Notes under the pieces: model-generated
Databases searched by the model: none
The model's input: the letters and a program-made list of their open reading frames with translations, nothing else
Told to the model about the DNA's origin: nothing
Translations under genes and position numbers: made by a program
Assembly: GCF_004297405.1 (NCBI RefSeq)
Contig: NZ_SCVC01000030.1
Coordinates: forward strand, 303,221-367,220
DNA: 64,000 bases
Direction of reading: 5' to 3'
Source: Reyranella sp.
GTDB taxonomy: Bacteria; Pseudomonadota; Alphaproteobacteria; Reyranellales; Reyranellaceae
In this document: piece by piece, positions 16,695 through 25,650 of the stretch
How the letters are laid out: every line of letters begins with the position of its first letter
Numbering within the stretch: the stretch's first letter is position 1

Positions 16695-19184
16695 CTAGAA
16701 GTCGAAGGTTGACGACAGGCGGAAGGTGCGCGGCGTGCCCTGCAGCAGGAAACCGTTGGACGAGGTCGCCCAGTAGCTGGCGTCGAACAGGTTCTCGACG
16801 TTGAAGCGGATCGTGACCGGACCGCCCGTCGGGCTCTTCACGCCCTCGAAGGCGTAGCGCGCGCCGACATCGATGCGCGTCCAGTCCGGGATGGTGCGAC
16901 GCGGGTATGACACGTCGATGTACTGTGCGCCGGTGTAGACGACGCGTCCGTTCAGGGTGAGGCCCTTGGCGAACGGCGTGTCCCATTCGCCGGCGAGGTT
17001 GAACTGCACATTGGGCACGCCTAGCGCCTGCCATCCATTGGTCGTGCCGTTCTGAGTCTGCGTCAGCACAGCATCAATGAACATCGCACCGCCCAGCAGC
17101 CGGATGCCCTCGGCGACCTCGCCGAAGACGTTGATCTCGATGCCCTGGTTGCGTTGCTGGCCGGCGAGGACCAGCGCGTTGGTCGCGGTGTCGGTGATTG
17201 TGCTGGGCTGTGTGATCTGGAAAGCGCTGACGGTCGTCGTCAGCTTCCCCCAGTCGACCTTCACGCCGACCTCGAACTGGTTCGACTTGTAGGGCGCGAA
17301 GATCTGCCCGCTGTTGGAGAAGCCGGCGGGCACGACCTGGCCGGGCTGAAGACCCTGAATCCAGTTGCCGTAGAGGGAGACGTTCTCCCAGGGCTTGAAA
17401 ACGAGGGCAACGGAGGGGGAGAAGGCGCTCTCGTCGTATGCCGAGAGTTGCGCACCTGTCACGGGGTCATAGTTGTACGCCTTGACGCTCTGGAAGCGGC
17501 CACCGGCTGTGAGCTGGATGCGCTTGTTCGCGGCCGATATCGTGTCTGCAAAGGCGATTCCCGACAGGGTGGTGAGGCTCGACTTGGTCGCGATCGGCGA
17601 GGCGATGTTGGGCCGGGCGATCAGGTTCGGCGCATAGATGTTCGAGGTGAAGGCGGTCCCGTTCACCGATCCCGCCCCCGCCTCCTGCTGGAGCGTCGTC
17701 GCGCTCACGGCGAATTCGTGGCTGAGTGGGCCGGTGTCCACGAGCGCCCGCACGCCAACCTCGCCGGTGAGGAAGCTGTTGTAGACGGCCTGCCGGAACG
17801 GCGTCTGGGTGATGTTGCCGTTGAACGAAGTGCCTGCCGGATTGCCGGCCGAGAAGGTGTTGACCCGGTTGTCGTGGGCGCCGAAAGCGGCATAGGCCGT
17901 GATCTTCTCGGTGAGATCGACCTCGGCCCGCAGCACCGCGAAGAGATCCTGCCGCGATGTATCGCTCCAGGTCTGTCCGAAGTTCGACGAATTGAACGGT
18001 GCAAGCGGCACCGCCACCCCGGCATTGGGGCGGACAAAGGACACGAGCCCGCCGATGTATTGCGATTGGAAACCGAAATCGCCCGACAAGCGGACGCGTT
18101 CGCCACGGAAATCCAGGCCCAGCGAGGTCAGGCCGACCTGCTCTGTGTTGCGCTCGATGGCCGTATTGCCGGCCCGGAAGACACCGTTGAATCGCGCGCC
18201 GAACTGCTCGTCCGGACCAAAGCGGCGGGCGATGTCGGCATGACCGCTGAACTGCCCGACATAGCCGTATCCCGCCGTTATCTGGTTGAGCGGCTGCGAG
18301 CCGGCGCGCTTGGGCACGATGTTGACCGAGCCGCCGATCCCGCCGCCGGGCGGCATGCCGTTCAGCATGGCGCTTGGCCCCTTGAGCACTTCGACTCGCT
18401 CAGGAAGTTCCGCCTGCACCGAGGCGATGGGCATGATGCCGTAGAGGCCGTTGAACGACGTATCGAGGCTGCTGACGGTGAGGCCGCGAATACGCACGAT
18501 CTCGTCGAAGCTGCTGCCCGCCGGCCAGGTCGAACGGACGGACGGATCGTCGACCAGGACATCGCGCACGGTGCGGGCCTGCTGGTCCTGCACCTTCTTG
18601 GCGGTGTAACTGGTCTGGTTGAACGGCGTGTCCATCACGTCGCGATTGCCGAGCAAACCGAGCTGGCTGCCCGTCGCGACTTGGCCGCCTGCGTATGGCG
18701 GCGGAATGTTGTCGATCATCGCCTGCGATGGCACGGGGAAGACGCCCTGCACCTGCACGGGATCGAGCTGCAGGGCGCCCGGCGCGAGAGCGCCGGCGTC
18801 CAACTTCTGCAACTCGACGGCATTGGCACCGGTAAACCGGAAAGTCAGACCTGTGCCCGCAAGCAGCCGGCCGAGGGCTTCGGAAGGCGTGAGTTCACCG
18901 GCAACGCCATTGCTGCGCAGACCCTGGACCCGCGACACGTCGTAGAAGACGCGGATACCGGCTCGTTCAGCGAAGGCCAGAATGGCGCTGTTGAGGTCCT
19001 GCGGAGGAATATCGAACGCGACACGACGGTCGGTCCCTGCGGGCGTCTGGCCTTGAGGCTGGGCACTCACCGGTGACGCCCAGACCGCGCCCGCAGCCAC
19101 CGTCAGAATCGCCGCCACCGTGCTCGACCACTTGCACAGCGGCTTGGCGAGCCCGATCCGCCTTCTCCCAACCCACACACTCAT
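16695..19184 (-). CDS. TonB-dependent siderophore receptor with N-terminal signalling (STN) domain
   Basis: 829 residues from the ATG at 19184; a GTG at 19205 is an in-frame alternative. After a signal peptide ending near VSAQPQ comes the STN domain (VAFDIPPQDLNSAILAFAERAGIRVFYD...), then the plug (TVRDVLVDDPSVRS, VEVLKGPSAMLNG, GGIGGSVNIVPKRA) and a 22-strand barrel ending in the terminal phenylalanine of STFDF. Outer-membrane importer for a ferric siderophore, energised by TonB. The STN domain signals to FecR, which lies just upstream with FecI, so ligand binding should induce the gene's own transcription. FpvA/FoxA-like organisation; the siderophore is not predictable. Confidence 0.93.
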   Translation of the reverse strand: MSVWVGRRRIGLAKPLCKWSSTVAAILTVAAGAVWASPVSAQPQGQTPAGTDRRVAFDIPPQDLNSAILAFAERAGIRVFYDVSRVQGLRSNGVAGELTPSEALGRLLAGTGLTFRFTGANAVELQKLDAGALAPGALQLDPVQVQGVFPVPSQAMIDNIPPPYAGGQVATGSQLGLLGNRDVMDTPFNQTSYTAKKVQDQQARTVRDVLVDDPSVRSTWPAGSSFDEIVRIRGLTVSSLDTSFNGLYGIMPIASVQAELPERVEVLKGPSAMLNGMPPGGGIGGSVNIVPKRAGSQPLNQITAGYGYVGQFSGHADIARRFGPDEQFGARFNGVFRAGNTAIERNTEQVGLTSLGLDFRGERVRLSGDFGFQSQYIGGLVSFVRPNAGVAVPLAPFNSSNFGQTWSDTSRQDLFAVLRAEVDLTEKITAYAAFGAHDNRVNTFSAGNPAGTSFNGNITQTPFRQAVYNSFLTGEVGVRALVDTGPLSHEFAVSATTLQQEAGAGSVNGTAFTSNIYAPNLIARPNIASPIATKSSLTTLSGIAFADTISAANKRIQLTAGGRFQSVKAYNYDPVTGAQLSAYDESAFSPSVALVFKPWENVSLYGNWIQGLQPGQVVPAGFSNSGQIFAPYKSNQFEVGVKVDWGKLTTTVSAFQITQPSTITDTATNALVLAGQQRNQGIEINVFGEVAEGIRLLGGAMFIDAVLTQTQNGTTNGWQALGVPNVQFNLAGEWDTPFAKGLTLNGRVVYTGAQYIDVSYPRRTIPDWTRIDVGARYAFEGVKSPTGGPVTIRFNVENLFDASYWATSSNGFLLQGTPRTFRLSSTFDF

Positions 19185-19263
19185 TACAACACCCCGTCGC
19201 CCCACAGGCGAGTGACTTGCATTCTCAGTTAGTTGGGATGACGTGCGACGCGGTCAGATCAGG

Positions 19264-19291
19264 TAAAAAAAGTTCGGAAAATGTTTCCGGC
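19264..19291 (-). terminator. Weak hairpin plus T-tract between fecR and the receptor gene
   Basis: On the minus strand a short stem CGGAAA/TTTCCG is followed by AAC and seven Ts, downstream of the fecR stop. It could end or attenuate the fecIR transcript. The GGAAAC in the same place could instead be the -35 of a FecI-type promoter for the receptor. Confidence 0.35.
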
Positions 19292-19300
19292 CGTTGGGGT

Positions 19301-20314
19301 CTAGTAGAGAACCGTCAGGAAGGGCGGCAGATTCAGGGCGCGGGCGCCTAGTTCGCGGGTCATCGACGCGAGCGCGCCGTCCAGCTCGTCAGTCCGAAAG
19401 AAGCCGCTGACTCGGCGGTCCGCCAGGCTGCCATCGGAGATGATGATCCGCCCCCGCCGGTAGCGGTTGAGTTCGGCCACCACGTCAGACAATCGGGCTT
19501 TGTCGAAGACCAGTTCCCCCCGGCGCCAGGCCGTGGCGCGCTGGAGATTGACCTCTCTCGCATTTCCTATGCCGCTGGTACGGTCATAGCGGACCGACTG
19601 GCCAGGCGAGAGCACGATCGAAGCGCGTTTCTCGCGCGTCGTGGTCGCAGAGATCTCTACCTGATGCTCGACGACCGTGACGTCCGCGCCCTCGCGATCC
19701 CGGTCCACCAGGAATTCGGTCCCAAGCGCCGTGGCCGTCCCATTTGCGGCGACGACGACAAAGGGCCGGGTCTCGTTCTCTGTCCTTGGGGCGACGGTGA
19801 AATAAGCCTCGCCCGCCAGCAACTCGACTCGGCGCTCCCGACCGTCGAAGCGTACGACAAGGGCGCTGGCGGCATTGAGCTGCACCAAGCTGCCGTCGGC
19901 CAGGGTCACGCTGCGATTCTCACCGGGCAGCGTGCGGTAATCGGCTTCGAGCAGAAGCAGCGGGTCGCCAAACCAGAAGAGGCCGAGTCCCATACCGACG
20001 ATGACCAAAACCATGGCGGCCATCGCCCTGCGCATCACGGCTGGCGTCAGACGGCGACCGGCGGACGGAACAAACGATGGTTGCGGTGAGGACGTGACAT
20101 CGTCGAGCAACTTACCCGGCGCACGCCGCAGTTCGCCAAGCTCTGCCCAGGTCGACCGTGCCCGCTCGAACGCGGCTCGATGCCTGTAATCCTCACCAAG
20201 CCAGCGATCGAACTCGTGCCGCTCGTCGTCCGGCAACGGCCCCCGCCCCAGGCGGATGACCCATGTCGCAGCCTCGGCTTCGATTTCGCGTCTTTGGCGC
20301 CCGAGCACGCTCAC
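19301..20314 (-). CDS. fecR: FecR-family anti-sigma factor / sigma regulator
   Basis: 337 residues. The N-terminal cytoplasmic part (10-60, AATWVIRLGRGPLPDDERHEFDRWLGED) is the sigma-binding DUF4880 region. A membrane segment lies at about 97-116. The periplasmic FecR domain (about 125-220) includes LPGENRSVTLADGSLVQLNAAS and FDGRERRVELLAGEAYF. The C-terminal piece (LSDVVAELNRYRRGRIIISD) is the STN-like part that contacts the receptor. It transmits the ligand-bound state of the TonB receptor to FecI. Lies between fecI and the receptor on the same strand. Confidence 0.93.
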   Translation of the reverse strand: MSVLGRQRREIEAEAATWVIRLGRGPLPDDERHEFDRWLGEDYRHRAAFERARSTWAELGELRRAPGKLLDDVTSSPQPSFVPSAGRRLTPAVMRRAMAAMVLVIVGMGLGLFWFGDPLLLLEADYRTLPGENRSVTLADGSLVQLNAASALVVRFDGRERRVELLAGEAYFTVAPRTENETRPFVVVAANGTATALGTEFLVDRDREGADVTVVEHQVEISATTTREKRASIVLSPGQSVRYDRTSGIGNAREVNLQRATAWRRGELVFDKARLSDVVAELNRYRRGRIIISDGSLADRRVSGFFRTDELDGALASMTRELGARALNLPPFLTVLY

Positions 20315-20404
20315 CTTTCCATCCCGATCTCAAGGTCGCCGCGCGACTCTCGTCATAGAGTAGGACGCGTGAGCGTCCCCGTTCCAGTAAAGGAAACCGT
20401 GAAT

Positions 20405-20905
20405 TTATTGAAGGTCGGTGCGCTGAAGGACGTGCTGCAGCGCACTGGCAAGGTGCTTCTGCACCGAACTAATTGAGATCCCGAGCCTTCCTGCGATCTC
20501 GCTATACGTCAGTCCCTCGATGCGATTGAGCACGAACACCTGCCGGGTACGTTTGGGCAGTCCTTCGACAATGGTTCGCAGGCGGTCCAAGCGCTGGCGG
20601 CCGTCGACGATCTGCTCCGGACCCGGGAGATTCTCGGGAAGGTCCGCCAGATCGTCGTGCGTCGTGGAGTCGGTCCGATGCCGACCGATCCGCCGGACAT
20701 GGTCGATGGCGAGGTTCCTGGCCGTCCTATAAAGGTAGGAACGATCGTCGACGATGGTCGTCCGGGAGCCCTGCTCGGCAAAGCGCAGGAAGGTTTCCTG
20801 GGTCAGGTCGGCCGCCATCTCCCGGTCGCGCAGGCGCCGGTTGAGATAGGTCTGCAACTCGCGCCGATGTGCGAGGAAGAGCCGCTTGAGGTCCTTGCCA
20901 ATCAC
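20405..20905 (-). CDS. fecI: FecI-like ECF sigma factor
   Basis: 166 residues from a GTG at 20905. Sigma region 2 is visible (ADLTQETFLRFAEQ, DDRSYLYRTARNLAIDHVRR) and region 4 with its helix-turn-helix (EGLTYSEIAGRLGISISSVQKHLASAL), with no extra domains, as in iron-starvation sigma factors. It directs transcription of the downstream receptor operon and is held by FecR until the receptor signals. The start has only a weak AAAGG upstream. A Fur-like palindrome lies 46-64 bp upstream, which fits iron repression. Confidence 0.93.
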   Translation of the reverse strand: MIGKDLKRLFLAHRRELQTYLNRRLRDREMAADLTQETFLRFAEQGSRTTIVDDRSYLYRTARNLAIDHVRRIGRHRTDSTTHDDLADLPENLPGPEQIVDGRQRLDRLRTIVEGLPKRTRQVFVLNRIEGLTYSEIAGRLGISISSVQKHLASALQHVLQRTDLQ

Positions 20906-20950
20906 CTAGATGCCTTTGCTGTCCACGCGATCCGGGGCGAACCTATCGTT

Positions 20951-20969
20951 ATTGCGAACGAGTCGCAAA
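20951..20969 (-). promoter_or_regulatory. Candidate Fur box upstream of fecI
   Basis: TTGCGA and TCGCAA flank five bases (perfect 6-bp arms at 20952-20957 and 20963-20968). The layout resembles the TGCGAAT-N-ATTCGCA form of the Fur box. It sits where a repressor would block the fecI promoter. It is the only notable signal in the 335-bp gap between fecI and the CBS gene. Confidence 0.45.
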
Positions 20970-21240
20970 TCGGGACCTTCCGCGGTAGCCTCTCTGTGAA
21001 AATTTCGCCGTCCTCCAACCGGAGAGGCGATTGACGATGGTCTCTCGCACGAACCACGCGACCAGCACTTACAAGCCCCTCCTCAGCGCGCGCGATCCAG
21101 GATCGTCGAGTGATCGATCCCATACCGAGCATCGAAGCGGCCGCGATCAATCGCCTGACACGACATTTTGCCGAGTTCTGGCCGCAACCACCGTGGGCAA
21201 CCTGCATTGCCTATTCGAGCGGACGACACAGGAGGAGTTC

Positions 21241-21675
21241 ATGCTGGTTCGAGAAGCAATGACCCGTGACGTACGCACCATCAGTCCTGACCAGAGCATC
21301 CAGGAGGCGGCGCGCCTCATGCTTGATATCGACGCCGGTGCCCTGCCGGTCGGCGAAAACGACAAGCTCGTGGGGATGATCACGGATCGCGACATAGCCG
21401 TTCGGGGCGTCGCCGGTGGCAAGCCGCCTACGGCCACCGTACGCGAGGTCATGAGCAAAGAGGTCAAGTACTGCTTCGACGACGAAGACACCAACCACGT
21501 GTGCCAGAACATGGGCGATCAGCAGATACGACGCCTACCTGTCGTAGATCGCAACAAGCGGCTCGTCGGCATACTGGCCCTCGCCGATCTCGCGACGTCG
21601 GCGAAATCCGGTCAGGCGTCGGCCGCGCTTCTCGGTATTTCACAGGCGGGCGGTTCCCACAATCAGACCACCTGA
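21241..21675 (+). CDS. Tandem CBS-domain protein
   Basis: 144 residues from the ATG at 21241, which has an excellent GGAGGAG just upstream; the frame is open further left but without gene-like sequence. Two CBS motifs fill the protein: VREAMTRDVRTISPDQSIQEAARLMLDIDAGALPV...GMITDRDI (about 1-60) and VREVMSKEVKYCFDDEDTNHVCQNMGDQQIRRLPVVD...GILALADL (about 70-130). A CBS pair binds adenine nucleotides (AMP, ATP, NAD) and works as an energy or redox sensor. Stand-alone pairs like this are common stress proteins in alphaproteobacteria. Single gene. Confidence 0.9.
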   Translation: MLVREAMTRDVRTISPDQSIQEAARLMLDIDAGALPVGENDKLVGMITDRDIAVRGVAGGKPPTATVREVMSKEVKYCFDDEDTNHVCQNMGDQQIRRLPVVDRNKRLVGILALADLATSAKSGQASAALLGISQAGGSHNQTT

Positions 21676-22356
21676 TTGCATCAGGTTGCGAATCGAAGCC
21701 TGGCTCTGGCTCCCGTTTGCTATGATCCGGAACCTTGATGGCCGCGAGCCGGCGAGCGTCGCTATCCTCACGAACGCACTCCCTACATGAGCCGAACCGC
21801 CGATTACTAAGAAAAAAGCCCGCCGCCGTTGCGGGCAGCGGGCCTGTTCAGGGAGGAAACGCTCGCGACACGCATCGCTGCGCGGTCAAAAACGTCTCCA
21901 ACCGATCGGCCCTCGGTCGCCTTGCAGATCGACGCGTCGGGCGGTTCGTGGTGTCGCCGCGATGCTCGGCTGGGGGGTGTTCCCACGCCGTCGAGAACAG
22001 CCCGTCACACACCGGGCGTGGCCATTCTCTACACTTACACGTCGATCGACCGGTCGGACGAATTCTTGCCCTAGTGGCAGCGCCTGCTGCATGTACAAGC
22101 TGTGATCTCAAATGCTTGTGAAGAGCGTCGCATGCCCAAGGCGCCAAGGACGCCTCGTCACGATTGCAGCGACGATGCTCGCGCGCCCTTTACGAAGCAC
22201 CATCGAGCCGCGTGACTCACCTGTGGCTTACTCCTCACTCTGCCGGTCGGGGAGACCACAGCATTCGCACGCATCCTAGCATGGTTTGCTCTGGCGTGAC
22301 GTCCATCGCCCTGACACTAGGGGAGTCCGACATCAGATAGACATGGCGCATCGCTC
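21676..22356. other. 681-bp gene-free stretch
   Basis: No reading frame here has convincing protein composition, and no tRNA was found. The one clear signal is a rho-independent terminator pointing left (next entry), which implies a leftward transcript starting somewhere in 21,850-22,340. Confidence 0.6.
21812..21843 (-). terminator. Strong orphan terminator, leftward
   Basis: On the minus strand a 10-bp stem (GCCCGCTGCC with GGCGGCGGGC, one G-U pair) and six-base loop are followed by TTTTTTC. No leftward gene ends here: the nearest upstream gene on that strand starts at 24,409. It may end an unannotated RNA. Confidence 0.7.
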
Positions 22357-22734
22357 ATGGCTTTCGACTGGGTAATCGACTCCAAGGAAAAGCAGATCAC
22401 TGTCTGCGCGGAAGACGAGTTCACTTTCGCCGACGTAGTGAGCTATCTGGACGCGATTGCAGGAGCGAATGTCCTGGCTTACCGACAGTTGCTCGACTTC
22501 TCGAAGGCGCTCACCAAGATCACGCCAGGCCAGGCGATCGAACTCGGCGTTCGCATGAGGATGCAGAATGGGGAGGCTATGACCGGGCCCGTCGCGATCG
22601 TGCTGACCGAAGACCAGTTTGAACCGCTCGCCCGGCTGCTGGGCATCATGGCAACGGCGGATCGCCCGATGCGTCTTTTCACCCAGCTCGAAACCGCAAA
22701 GCGGTGGCTCGCCAGCGCGCCGACCGGCCACTAG
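22357..22734 (+). CDS. Hypothetical protein, 125 aa, STAS/SpoIIAA-like appearance
   Basis: MAFDWVIDSKEKQITVCAEDEFTFADVVSYLDAIAGANVLAYRQLLDFSKA... alternates beta and alpha elements like the small SpoIIAA/STAS-type proteins (YxxLxDFSxA motif). No signal peptide or membrane segment. No operon partner: 590 bp or more of non-coding DNA lies on both sides. I recognise it only as a conserved hypothetical type. Composition and the DFS motif support real coding. An antiparallel frame over the same bases is a shadow. Confidence 0.7.
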   Translation: MAFDWVIDSKEKQITVCAEDEFTFADVVSYLDAIAGANVLAYRQLLDFSKALTKITPGQAIELGVRMRMQNGEAMTGPVAIVLTEDQFEPLARLLGIMATADRPMRLFTQLETAKRWLASAPTGH

Positions 22735-23456
22735 CTGGTGCGACCATTCCTTGTCAGTGATAGGGGCGGTGCAAAGACGCCGCCCAGGCAAACGGCCTGG
22801 ACGGCGGCTTCGCTTCTGGCAGGCATCGACTCGAGAGAGGTGAAGGTGCCTGCTCGCCGGTCAGCCTGTCCGGCGTGAAGAACGATTCCGTAGCAAACGC
22901 TGGACCAGATACACTCTGGCCGTCAATCCATCCGGATGAAGATGTATCGCGGCATCCGGAGGGCCGCTCGCGGTCGAACTGAAAACCTCGACACATCGCC
23001 CGCGCCTCTGTCCTTGATGTAGGTCTCATATGGCACGATCGGCGCGAGAACGCCGCACGGTTGCGGCTGCTGGGCGTACGGTCGGGCCGTCTCCCCCCAC
23101 CTCTTCGGCGATCGGATCGGACGATCCACTGAAGCCTCCCTATGGCTATTCTCGCTTACCGAGTTCATCTCGGATTTGAGGTCAGTATTGGACGTTCACA
23201 AGCTTAAAGGCGTGTTTAGTTTGTGGCCCCCAGCAGCGAGATTCGGACGCCCGCAGCCATCTTTTGCCTCAAGGCAACCTCTTGCTGTTATCGACGCTAT
23301 CGGTGAACAGGCACTCGATACAATTTGAAGGTTGGTCGCGGCCCCTTAGACGACCCGCCTGTTTGCCGCCACAACAGTGCCCTGAAATCTCCTTTGGTCT
23401 GGTGCAGTTTAGGCTTGGCCGGCTTCAACGAAGAGGCCGTGGCTGGAGGTGGCGCC
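22735..23456. other. 722-bp gene-free stretch
   Basis: Apart from the stem-loop at its left end I see nothing here. An 81-codon leftward frame (22,923-23,168) has no ribosome binding site and unnatural composition. Confidence 0.55.
22778..22808 (+). terminator. Long GC-rich stem-loop after the 125-aa gene
   Basis: A 12-of-13-bp stem around AAACG, 44 bp after the stop codon. The downstream T content is modest (TTCGCTTCT), so it is a plausible but not canonical terminator. Confidence 0.45.
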
Positions 23457-23678
23457 TTGCACAATTCGGCATTGCTCGTTCTCAACCTGCGCCGCCAGGC
23501 ATCGCGAGCGCGACGCCTCGCAGAAGGCACGCGCCCCGACGTCCAAGCCCGCCTGCTCACCTACGCCGACGAGTTCGAGCGCCAGGCTCAGGCTCTCGAA
23601 GCCGAAGCCAACGATCCGCCGATTGGATCGCCCGCAGATACCTCCACAACTCAGAGCCGTCGCCCAGAGTGCGTCTAG
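23457..23678 (+). CDS. Small hypothetical charged helical protein, 73 aa
   Basis: The frame contains RRQASRARRLAEGTRPDVQARLLTYADEFERQAQALEAEAND, a charged helical stretch typical of small alphaproteobacterial proteins. I chose the TTG at 23457 because GGAGGT lies six bases upstream; a TTG at 23325 would add 44 residues of poor composition. The stop overlaps the end of the convergent cyclase frame by a few bases (shared CTAG). Function unknown. Confidence 0.5.
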   Translation: MHNSALLVLNLRRQASRARRLAEGTRPDVQARLLTYADEFERQAQALEAEANDPPIGSPADTSTTQSRRPECV

Positions 23679-24409
23679 CCGACGTAGAGCTCGAGGGGGC
23701 GATCGAATCCCTTCAGCTCGTAGGGCCTGGCCGTTCTATCTTGCAGGTCATCCCCTGCGCGTTGATATACGGCCGTCGTCACCAGAATCTCGCCAGAGGC
23801 GGCGACCGATTAGACACGCGACGCCGTGTTCACGACCGTGCCAATGGCCGTCAAATCGCGATGCGTGCGACCGAACTCGCCGAAGCTGAGTTCGCCACAA
23901 TGAATGCCAACACCGACACCGACCTCGATGCCGGCGTGACCCGTCAACTCGGCAAACTCCGCCCTTCTCGCGGAGCATCGGCGCTGGATTTCGCGCGCGG
24001 CCAACAATGCCTGCCTTGCATGGTTCTCCTGGCGGATCGGGAAGTTGAACACGGCCATAACAGCGTCGCCGATGGTCTTGTTGAGGAGTCCATCGTACTC
24101 CCAGATGGCAGCCGCACATTCGTCGTAGAAGATATCGAGCAGATTGCCCATCTCAGTCGCCGACAAAGACTGCGACAGGCTCGTGTAAGCGCGGACATCG
24201 GCGAACAGGATCGTGGCGTCGATGGTGATCTTCGTCGCCTTCATCACGCGCTTGAACATCAGCTCGCAGAAGGTGCAGATGTTCGGGTTCATGCGGCTCG
24301 GACGCAAACCGACAACACGAAATGGCACCGAAAGTGCCCCGCGGAGCGGGATCGGCACATGCATCTGTTGCCAGCATCCCTTGCAGATCAACGACTGCTG
24401 CCGCGCCAT
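23675..24409 (-). pseudogene. Class III adenylate/guanylate cyclase interrupted by an in-frame stop
   Basis: From the ATG at 24409 (GGGAG upstream) the protein has two CxxC pairs (CKGC, CTFC) that could form a zinc ribbon, then a class III cyclase domain: ATILFADVRAYTSLSQ and NKTIGDAVMAVF carry the two metal aspartates, and VVNTASRV the transition-state Asn and Arg. A TAA at 23812-23810 stops translation directly after VVNTASRV. The same frame then continues for 44 sensible codons (SVAASGEILVTTAVYQRAGD ... PLELYVG) to a TAG at 23677-23675. One base change (for example CAA to TAA) explains it. Known cyclases need this last part of the fold, so the gene is probably inactive unless the stop is read through. 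Confidence 0.8.
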
Positions 24410-24570
24410 GTGTCGCTCCCTTTGTCCGATCGCAGGCACGCGTAGCGATCCTGCGCGCAGCTTTCATCGGTTTCAAAGGGAGAATCGGCCCCGTCCCGAC
24501 CGCGCAAGTCCAGCAGCGGAGCCGAGCCCATCGGAAGCGGACTGCACAAATGGTGCAAGCGCCGGGATCG

Positions 24571-25536
24571 TTAGCCCTTCGGCACGATGTTGAGCTGCCG
24601 GCGCGCTTCCGCGAGCGGCAGCTCGGCATAGGCCCAGTAGTCCCACTTGTCCGACAGGTCGAGATTCACCTGCGCGCCACGCTCGAGCGCAGCGAACATC
24701 CGCTCGGCCATGCCGGGCTTGCCGAGCACGCCGGTGGTCGTGAAATCCTCGTTACTGGGCCGCATGTTCACCCCGGTGCTGAAGATCAGCACGGCGAACA
24801 GCACGACGTAGAACGGCCGCGTCTCTTTGAAACCCGCCGTGAAGGCGGCAACCTGGACTTCGCCCTCGGGGTCCGTACCGTAGTCACCCAGCACATGGCA
24901 GAGATCGTGATACAGCCCGGCCTCGGGGAAGCCCTTACGCTCGCCCGGCAGGCTGAAGCCGTTCTTGCGATAGAAGGAGATCAGACTGTGGCCCAGCGTA
25001 TCGCTGGGCAGCGTCTCCCAGGCGCGGTAGCGAGCGGCGAGCGCGGGATCCTCCATCAGGCCGCGCATGGTGAGCACGCTTTTGGCCAGGCTGAGGGGGC
25101 CCTTCTGCGCCAACTGGTTCTTCATGATATCGGCGACCTGGCTGCGGCGCAGAAAGTCGAGCTTGAAGATCAGCATCTGATGCTCGGCCAGTCGGCGCAG
25201 GTCGGTGACCGCAGGCGTTTCGACGCCCAGTGCTTCGGCGAATTCTTCCACCTTCGCCACCATCTCGCGCGACGGCACACCGTCCGCCAACGCCACCACC
25301 AGCATGCCGTTGACGAACTGCTCCCTGAGTTCGGAGGTGGGGAAGCCGGACGCCAGCTCGGACGGCGTTATCGGTGGTAAGGCGTCGATGTCGGCGTCGA
25401 GTTTAAGGATGACCTTCTGTGCCGCGGCCATGATGGCACGCTGGACCGGGCCGAGCTGGCCCGAAACGGAAGCCATGGTCTTCATGGCACGCAGGCCGAG
25501 CAGGCCGGCGGCAGGGTCGGGACGCAACAGACGCAT
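24571..25536 (-). CDS. Coq4-like protein
   Basis: 321 residues. The central LYHDLCHVLGDYGTDPEGEVQVAAF matches the HDxxH...E zinc-type motif of Coq4, the ubiquinone-biosynthesis scaffold. The N-terminal ~120 residues are an added helical region (SELREQFVNGMLVVALADGVPSREMVAKVEEFAEALG...) that resembles TerB/tellurite-resistance-type helical folds. No membrane segment. Upstream lies the divergent photolyase gene. A role in quinone metabolism is possible, but the extra domain makes the job uncertain. An internal ATG (MKTMASVSG, 17 residues in) is an alternative start. Confidence 0.6.
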   Translation of the reverse strand: MRLLRPDPAAGLLGLRAMKTMASVSGQLGPVQRAIMAAAQKVILKLDADIDALPPITPSELASGFPTSELREQFVNGMLVVALADGVPSREMVAKVEEFAEALGVETPAVTDLRRLAEHQMLIFKLDFLRRSQVADIMKNQLAQKGPLSLAKSVLTMRGLMEDPALAARYRAWETLPSDTLGHSLISFYRKNGFSLPGERKGFPEAGLYHDLCHVLGDYGTDPEGEVQVAAFTAGFKETRPFYVVLFAVLIFSTGVNMRPSNEDFTTTGVLGKPGMAERMFAALERGAQVNLDLSDKWDYWAYAELPLAEARRQLNIVPKG

Positions 25537-25650
25537 TGTTTATCAGTCCCCCAAAGTCCGCCCCCTCACTACATTCGGAGCCGGCACAGAACAATTTCCC
25601 CGTGGCCACGTTAGGATGAAGTTCCGGCTTCAGGCAAAGGCGAGTTTCTG

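Noticed and set aside
17154..19076. 640-codon rightward frame opposite the TonB receptor
   Set aside because: The receptor frame has STN, plug and barrel motifs; this one has none.
21735..22121. 128-codon rightward frame after the CBS gene
   Set aside because: Rich in Cys, Arg and Ser with no fold-like pattern and no start signal; overlaps the orphan terminator.
22923..23168. 81-codon leftward frame in the gene-free stretch
   Set aside because: No ribosome binding site, no recognisable segment and unnatural composition.
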